64,000 nucleotides of DNA from Alphaproteobacteria bacterium. Its GTDB lineage: Bacteria > Pseudomonadota > Alphaproteobacteria > Rhodospirillales > Rhodospirillaceae. Positions within the stretch are counted from its first letter, which is position 1. Each line of letters opens with the position of its first letter. The notes under the pieces are model-generated. The model worked only from the letters and a program-made list of their open reading frames with translations, searched no databases and had not been told where the DNA came from. This document shows positions 59,328-64,000 of the stretch, in pieces. Made by a program: the position numbers and the translations under genes. The stretch covers positions 186,001-250,000 of the forward strand of contig QJZR01000013.1 of assembly GCA_003246625.1 (NCBI GenBank). Direction: 5' to 3'.

Positions 59328-59903
59328 ATGACCGTCTTGCCGCAGGTTCTTCACGTTTCGCGCGCCGCCCTGGTTCTGGCCGCCGCCGCCGGACTTTCCG
59401 GTTGTTCGATGTTCGCCGACAAGTCGCCGCCGCCGCCCTGTCCGACGGTGAAGATCGAGCGGGACACCTCGCACGCCACCCGTTTCCGTGGCGCCGGCGA
59501 GGACATCGTCGACACCGTCCTCGAAACCGAGGTGATCGGCTATACCGGCGAGTGCTCGGTGGACAAGAAGACCAACGTCGTCGACATGTCGCTGTCGGTG
59601 TCCTTCCTGCTCAAGCTCGGTCCCGCCTCGCAGCCGGTCAACAAGGACGGCGAGCATCGCGAAACCTTCGCCTATTTCGTCGCGCTGCCCGACTACTTCC
59701 CGCATCCGGCGGGCAAGCAGTCCTTCACTGCCGAGGTCACCTTCCCCCCCAACGTCAACCAGTTGCGCTATCGCGACGGCGAGGTGCACCTGCGCCTGCC
59801 GCTCGGCAAGTCGATGTCCTCGGGGGACGCGCGGGTCTATGTCGGCATGCAGCTTGACGAACGCCAGCTGCAATTCAACCGAAAGAACCGCCCGACCTAC
59901 TGA
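59328..59903 (+). CDS. Putative lipoprotein of unknown function
   Basis: 191 residues. A signal sequence with lipobox LSGC (Cys26) anchors it in the envelope. The mature part begins SMFADKSPPPPCPTVKIERD and contains DIVDTVLETEVIGYTGECSV, then a beta-rich stretch. Alphaproteobacterial proteins of this form are seen, but I know no function. The ATG at 59328 is preferred to an in-frame TTG at 59283 because it directly begins a signal peptide. Divergent from ispH and the only gene in its direction before the GGDEF-EAL gene. Confidence 0.75.
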   Translation: MTVLPQVLHVSRAALVLAAAAGLSGCSMFADKSPPPPCPTVKIERDTSHATRFRGAGEDIVDTVLETEVIGYTGECSVDKKTNVVDMSLSVSFLLKLGPASQPVNKDGEHRETFAYFVALPDYFPHPAGKQSFTAEVTFPPNVNQLRYRDGEVHLRLPLGKSMSSGDARVYVGMQLDERQLQFNRKNRPTY

Positions 59904-59989
59904 GAATAATTCAAGGTTGCAAGTCGCGGGTTATTGATCGCGGCGGGGTTCGCACCACCTATGATTCTCCCTTTGCGGAGGATGCAGGC

Positions 59990-62416
59990 ATGGGTGGTGT
60001 TTCGGAGGTGGGCGACCGGCCGCTCGGCTTGCGCCAGACGACGGTCAGCTATCTGTTGGCGTTGGGAATGATCGCCTCGTTGTCGGTCGGCACCCACGTC
60101 CTGGTCGATTCGATCGTCCGGGAGCAAGAGTCCTCCGCCCGCATCGTCAACATCGCCGGGCGGCAGCGCATGCTGTCGCAGCGCATCGCCGACCTCAGCG
60201 TCGAATTGTCCTCCGAGTTCTCCTCGGCGGAGCGCGACCGTCTGCTGGCCGACCTGGCCGACGCGATCGCGTTGATGGAGCGGTCGCACCACGCCCTGCG
60301 CCACGGCGATCCCGCCTGGCAGGTTCCCTCCGCCGACAGTCCGGCGGCGCGGGCGATCTACGAGGACCCCCCGTACCGCCTGGAAAGCCGGGTGCAGGCC
60401 TTCCTCGACCGGGCCCGCGTCTATCGCGGCGCGATGGTCTACGACACCCTCGACGTCGCCGCGTTGGCCGATATCCGCGCCGCCGCCCGTCGGCCGTTGC
60501 TGGAGGGTCTGGACGCGGCGGTACGGACCTATCAGGAAGACAGCGAACGCGCCATCCGCGACCTGCGCACCGTCTTGTTCGTCATTCTTTCCCTGATGCT
60601 CGGCACCCTGGCGGCGGAGGCCTGGCTGATCTTCCGCCCGCTGTTCAAGCGGCTTGCCGACCGCGAACGGAAGCTGGTCGACCTGGCCGCCGACCTCGAC
60701 CAGGCGCTGACCCTCAGCACCTCCGAACTGCGGTTGTCCGCCAACATCATCGAGCACACCGGCGAGGCGGTGGTGGTCGCGGCGCGCGACGGCTCCATCC
60801 TTTCGGTCAATCCGGCCTTCTGCGAGATCACCGGCTATGCCCGTGCCGAGGTTCTGGGGCAGCCGCTGGCGCAACTGCGCTCCGACCGGGCGGAGGAGGC
60901 GGACTTCGACGAGGTCTGGCAGGGCACCCGCAAATACGGCGTCTGGCGGGGCGAACGCTGGATGCGCAGCAAGCGCGGCGAGGATTTCTACGCCCATCTC
61001 ACGGTCAACGCCCTGCCCCCCGACCTGAGCGACAGCGGCGCCGCCCTGGTCGCCGTCTTCAACGACATCACCGAGATCCGCCGCAAGGACGAAACCATCG
61101 CCCACATGGCCTTCCACGACGTCCTTACCGGGTTGCCCAACCGCGACCTGCTGCGCGACCGTCTGGACCGTCTGATCCAGCAGGGGCGGGCCAGCGGCGG
61201 CGTGCACGCGGTGATGTCGGCCGACCTCAACCGCTTCAAGACGGTCAACGAGAACCTGGGGCAGACCTTCGGCGACGCGGTGCTGTGCCAGGCGGCGGAG
61301 CGGCTGCGCCGTCTGGTGGCGGAAACCGATACCGTCGCCCGCGTCGGCGGCGACGAATTCGTCGCCCTGCTGTCGGGACGGGAGGGGGCCGGAGACTACG
61401 CGATTCTGGCCGATTCCATGGTTGCGGCGCTGTCCCGTCCCTATCTCGTCGGGGGCAAGGAACTCCGCCTGACAGCCTCGGCCGGGGTGGCGCTGTTCCC
61501 CGCCGACGGCGAGTCCGGGGCCGACCTGCAACGCCGTGCCGACGGCGCCCGCCGGGTGGCGAAACGCCGTGGCGGCGGCTATCAGTTCTATCAGCCGGAC
61601 ATCGACCAGGCGGTGCGCCGCCGCCTGCGGCTGGAGGTCGCCCTGGGCGAGGCGGCGGACAAGAACGCCTTTACCCTGGAATTCCAGCCGAAGGTGCGCC
61701 TGCGGGACGGCGAGGTCGACGGCGTCGAGGCGCTGCTGCGCTGGCGCAGCGACGAATTCGGCGCGATTTCGCCCGCGATGTTCATCCCGATGGCCGAGGA
61801 AACCGGCGCCATCACCCGCATCGGCGAATGGGTGTTGCAGGAATCCTGCCGTCAGGCGGGCCGCTTCCGCGAAACCGGCCTGCCGCTGTCGGTGGCGGCC
61901 AACATCTCGGCCAAGCAGATGCTGGCGGGCGACCTGCCGCGCCGGATCGCGGCGCTGCTGGACGAGACCGGCCTGGACCCCGAACTGCTGCAACTGGAAC
62001 TGACCGAAAGTTCGGTGATCCTGAACCAGGAAAGCACGATTGCCCAACTGGCCGCCCTGCGCGAGATGGGGGTGCGTACCGCCCTCGACGATTTCGGCAC
62101 CGGCTATTCCAGCCTGTCCTACCTGCGTCATCTGCCGATCGACTATCTGAAGATCGACCGCAGCTTCGTCATGCAACTGGAAACCGACGACACCGACGTT
62201 ACCGTGGTGCGCGGCATCGTCGCCATGGGGCACGCCCTCGGCCTCAAGGTCATCGCCGAGGGCATCGAATCCGAAGGCCAGGTCCGCATCCTGCGGGAAA
62301 GCGGCTGCGACCTGGGACAGGGGTTCCTGTTCTCGCAGCCGCTGCCGCCGCAGCGTCTGACGCTGTGGATGGGGGCGCGCCGGGCCGATCGCCAGATCCG
62401 CGCCGCGCAAGGCTGA
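59990..62416 (+). CDS. Membrane PilJ/PAS/GGDEF/EAL c-di-GMP protein
   Basis: 808 residues. TM1 (about 20-40), a periplasmic PilJ-type sensor with NIAGRQRMLSQRIADLS, the nitrate/nitrite-type signature (about 50-190), TM2 (about 197-217), PAS (about 255-362), GGDEF (motif VGGDEFVALL near 453) and EAL (GVEALLRW near 580, DDFGTGYSSL, AEGIESEGQ). Both catalytic cores are intact; the GGDEF I-site Arg is absent. It may make and degrade c-di-GMP in response to an external signal, with the EAL domain probably dominant. ATG at 59990, after AGGATG. Confidence 0.95.
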   Translation: MGGVSEVGDRPLGLRQTTVSYLLALGMIASLSVGTHVLVDSIVREQESSARIVNIAGRQRMLSQRIADLSVELSSEFSSAERDRLLADLADAIALMERSHHALRHGDPAWQVPSADSPAARAIYEDPPYRLESRVQAFLDRARVYRGAMVYDTLDVAALADIRAAARRPLLEGLDAAVRTYQEDSERAIRDLRTVLFVILSLMLGTLAAEAWLIFRPLFKRLADRERKLVDLAADLDQALTLSTSELRLSANIIEHTGEAVVVAARDGSILSVNPAFCEITGYARAEVLGQPLAQLRSDRAEEADFDEVWQGTRKYGVWRGERWMRSKRGEDFYAHLTVNALPPDLSDSGAALVAVFNDITEIRRKDETIAHMAFHDVLTGLPNRDLLRDRLDRLIQQGRASGGVHAVMSADLNRFKTVNENLGQTFGDAVLCQAAERLRRLVAETDTVARVGGDEFVALLSGREGAGDYAILADSMVAALSRPYLVGGKELRLTASAGVALFPADGESGADLQRRADGARRVAKRRGGGYQFYQPDIDQAVRRRLRLEVALGEAADKNAFTLEFQPKVRLRDGEVDGVEALLRWRSDEFGAISPAMFIPMAEETGAITRIGEWVLQESCRQAGRFRETGLPLSVAANISAKQMLAGDLPRRIAALLDETGLDPELLQLELTESSVILNQESTIAQLAALREMGVRTALDDFGTGYSSLSYLRHLPIDYLKIDRSFVMQLETDDTDVTVVRGIVAMGHALGLKVIAEGIESEGQVRILRESGCDLGQGFLFSQPLPPQRLTLWMGARRADRQIRAAQG

Positions 62417-62655
62417 TCCCCGCCGTCGAGTCGCCCTCGCTTCCCCGCTTCGCCGCCTCGTCGAGCCGGGGGGTGGGGGTGCGGGTGAATCGGATTCATC
62501 GCGTGCCGCGGGGCGCGGCGGGCCCGGGCCTCCCTACAACAAAGGGTGGGGGGTGGTATCCTACCCGCTTGCCTATTCGGGTGGTTGGGGTATTGTTCGA
62601 TGAGCGCGCGGCCAACCCCGCTGCGCCAGGTTTCAAGGGGGGCGAGTAGTCGAAA

Positions 62656-63303
62656 ATGTCGGGAAAGAAACGCAAGCCGGTGCAACGGACATCCCCCATC
62701 GAGGTGATGATCGCGGAAAAGAACCCGCTGTTGCAGAGCAGCCTGATCCGGCTGTTCGCGGCGGACGACCGGTTCGTCCTGGTGTCCATGGCGCCGGACG
62801 GCGAACGCTTCCTGACCGCCGCCGACAACGTGCGTTTCGACGTCGGGGTGATCGGCTGGGAAATGCCCTATCTGGGCGGTCGCGGCGTGCTTGAGGCGTT
62901 TTTGCGCAAGGAGCGCAACGCCAAGTTGATCGTCTATACGGGGTCTTCCAACCCGTCGATTCCGGTCGAGGCGGAAATGCTGGGGGCGTGGGGCTTCTGC
63001 TCGAAGGCCGACCCCGGCGCCAACCTTCTGGAAACCATCGCCGCGGTGGCCGACGGGCGCAAGGTCTTCCCCTTCGCCAACGCCGCCCGCGCGGTCAACG
63101 ATCCCCTGGCCGCCCTGACCCCGCGCGAACGCGAGCTTCTGACCGCGCTGGCCGGCGGCATCACCAACGCGCAGATCGCCAAGCGTTTCGACATCTCGCT
63201 CAACACCGTGAAGTTCCATCTGAAGAATCTTTACGAGAAGCTGAACGTCGAGAACCGCTCGCAGGCGGTCGCCTTCTATCTGAGCAGCCGCCGCGTGGTG
63301 TAG
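62656..63303 (+). CDS. LuxR-type regulator with degenerate receiver domain
   Basis: 215 residues. The N-terminal receiver fold has lost key residues: the acidic pocket reads AEKN rather than ADD, and the phospho-acceptor Asp is replaced in FDVGVIGWEMPYLGG (Gly at that position). The Lys in GFCSKADPG is kept. The LuxR helix-turn-helix is intact (LTPRERELLTALAGGITNAQIA, KRFDISLNTVKFHLKNLYEK). So it probably works without phosphorylation, like atypical response regulators. No partner kinase lies adjacent. It follows the GGDEF-EAL gene by 239 bases. Confidence 0.93.
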   Translation: MSGKKRKPVQRTSPIEVMIAEKNPLLQSSLIRLFAADDRFVLVSMAPDGERFLTAADNVRFDVGVIGWEMPYLGGRGVLEAFLRKERNAKLIVYTGSSNPSIPVEAEMLGAWGFCSKADPGANLLETIAAVADGRKVFPFANAARAVNDPLAALTPRERELLTALAGGITNAQIAKRFDISLNTVKFHLKNLYEKLNVENRSQAVAFYLSSRRVV

Positions 63304-63539
63304 GAAGAGCGCCCTGGGTGGGGCGTGGGGGCGGGATACCGCCACGCGGGTCGGCATCGGGGCTTGCGCCGGGACTGGCGCTGAGGTATCCCCGCCCGTA
63401 ACATACGATGGTTTTTCCGGCGGGGCGCTTCAAAGCGGCCAGCGTTCCGCCCGTTTCCGTGGTTCCCCGCGACGCGGGGGCGGCGGCCGCGAGTGTCGGC
63501 CGAGAATCAAGGCCGACGTTACCGACGGGGGGTTACGAC
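63304..63539. other. Intergenic region upstream of glpX with inverted repeat
   Basis: 236 bases, no gene seen. GGGCGGGATACC (about 63331-63342) faces GGTATCCCCGCCC (about 63386-63398) with one extra base, an imperfect stem. It may end the LuxR transcript or regulate glpX. A GGGGGG run before ATG serves as the glpX ribosome site. Confidence 0.45.
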
Positions 63540-64000
63540 ATGGTGCATCGTCCGGTTCAACAGCGGACGCCGTTGTTCGCCTACAGTCTGCGCAACGTGA
63601 CCGAGGCGGCGGCTCTGGCCGCCTACGACTGGGTGGGGCGCGGCGACAAGAACGCCGCCGACGGCGCGGCGGTCGAGGCGATGCGCAAGGAATTGAACGC
63701 CCTGCCGATCGAAGGCACGGTGATCATCGGCGAGGGGGCGAAGGACGAGGCCCCCGAACTCTATTGCGGCGAGGCGATCGGCCTGCCCCGCAACCGCGCC
63801 AAGTTCGACATCGCGGTCGATCCGGTGGAAGGCACCAGCTATACCGCCAAGGGCATCGCCAACGCCCTGGCGGTGATCGCGATGGCGCCCAGGGGCACGA
63901 TGTTCGATCCCGGCCCGTCGTTCTACATGGAAAAGATCGCGGTGCCGAAGGAAGCCAAGGGCCTGATCGATCCCCTGGCGCCGACCGGCGACAAGCTGCG
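63540..64000 (+). CDS. glpX: Class II fructose-1,6-bisphosphatase (partial, 5' part)
   Basis: First 153 residues; the gene continues past the window. Hydrolyses fructose-1,6-bisphosphate in gluconeogenesis and, in autotrophs, sedoheptulose-bisphosphate in the Calvin cycle. The start MVHRPVQQRTPLFAYSLRNV leads into WVGRGDKNAADGAAVEAMRK, IGEGAKDEAPELYCGE with metal-binding Glu residues, and DIAVDPVEGTSYTAKGIANA with the D-P-x-E-G-T motif of the Li-sensitive phosphatase fold. ATG at 63540. Confidence 0.95.
   Translation, partial: MVHRPVQQRTPLFAYSLRNVTEAAALAAYDWVGRGDKNAADGAAVEAMRKELNALPIEGTVIIGEGAKDEAPELYCGEAIGLPRNRAKFDIAVDPVEGTSYTAKGIANALAVIAMAPRGTMFDPGPSFYMEKIAVPKEAKGLIDPLAPTGDKL

Overview
The window is a very GC-rich bacterial chromosome segment with tightly packed genes, many of them translationally coupled by ATGA overlaps. 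I read it as an alphaproteobacterium, most likely a Rhodospirillales member. The inference rests on the DUF4169 and DUF1127 small proteins, a serC leader RNA (a motif known from Alphaproteobacteria) ahead of serC-serA, the aminoglycoside-phosphotransferase-like ThrB next to rnhA and ispH, a MocR regulator divergent from a DUF1127 gene, and strings of GC-rich palindromes between genes. No rRNA, tRNA, CRISPR array, transposase or prophage was seen. Almost everything is housekeeping or ordinary accessory metabolism.

Layout. 1-4.9 kb: an ErcA-like iron alcohol dehydrogenase (partial), a small lipoprotein, a glycosyltransferase/TPR protein, a bacteriohemerythrin and rlmE. 5-9.8 kb: guaB, an RsmB/NOP rRNA methyltransferase, guaA and a DUF4169 protein. 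9.8-11.5 kb: an AT-rich island with one secreted protein of unknown function, flanked by palindromic repeats. 11.5-17.6 kb: rsgA (with a possible leader peptide), katG, a uraA-type permease and an EamA exporter. 17.9-23.8 kb: purT, MocR/DUF1127, an alpha/beta-hydrolase lipoprotein, a methyltransferase, an exported MTA/SAH nucleosidase and a YbaK protein. 23.9-30.9 kb: a LysR-controlled uptake and catabolism cluster (DUF1445, TRAP DctP-Q-M, DUF2848, amidase) with no assigned substrate. 30.9-34.4 kb: a short CstA and a Cache chemoreceptor. 34.5-38.9 kb: serC-serA and a tartrate/D-malate dehydrogenase. 39-45 kb (minus strand): an EAL-CBS-GGDEF protein, a histidine kinase, a LuxR-type response regulator and modD. 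45.3-49.4 kb: panD, an RlmD-like methyltransferase, a metallophosphatase and an M23 peptidase. 49.6-59.2 kb: elbB, an M32 carboxypeptidase, thrC, an M16 peptidase, azlCD, YqgE, rnhA, thrB and ispH. 59.3-64 kb: a lipoprotein, a membrane GGDEF-EAL protein, a LuxR regulator with a degenerate receiver, and the start of glpX.

How the genes work together. Serine synthesis (serC-serA) appears to share one promoter and leader. Threonine synthesis (thrC, thrB) is split over two nearby clusters. GMP synthesis (guaB, guaA) is interrupted only by an rRNA methyltransferase. Molybdenum control of modD is suggested by a ModE-like dyad. Two c-di-GMP proteins and three response-regulator or kinase genes make the right half rich in signalling.

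The best candidates for something undescribed are: (i) the DUF1445/TRAP/DUF2848/amidase cluster with a perfect dyad at the expected LysR site; (ii) a family of modular palindromic intergenic elements, two copies of which have flanks inverted relative to their central hairpin; (iii) the AT-rich orphan secreted protein; (iv) a 13-codon leader ORF with a perfect Shine-Dalgarno sequence ahead of rsgA.
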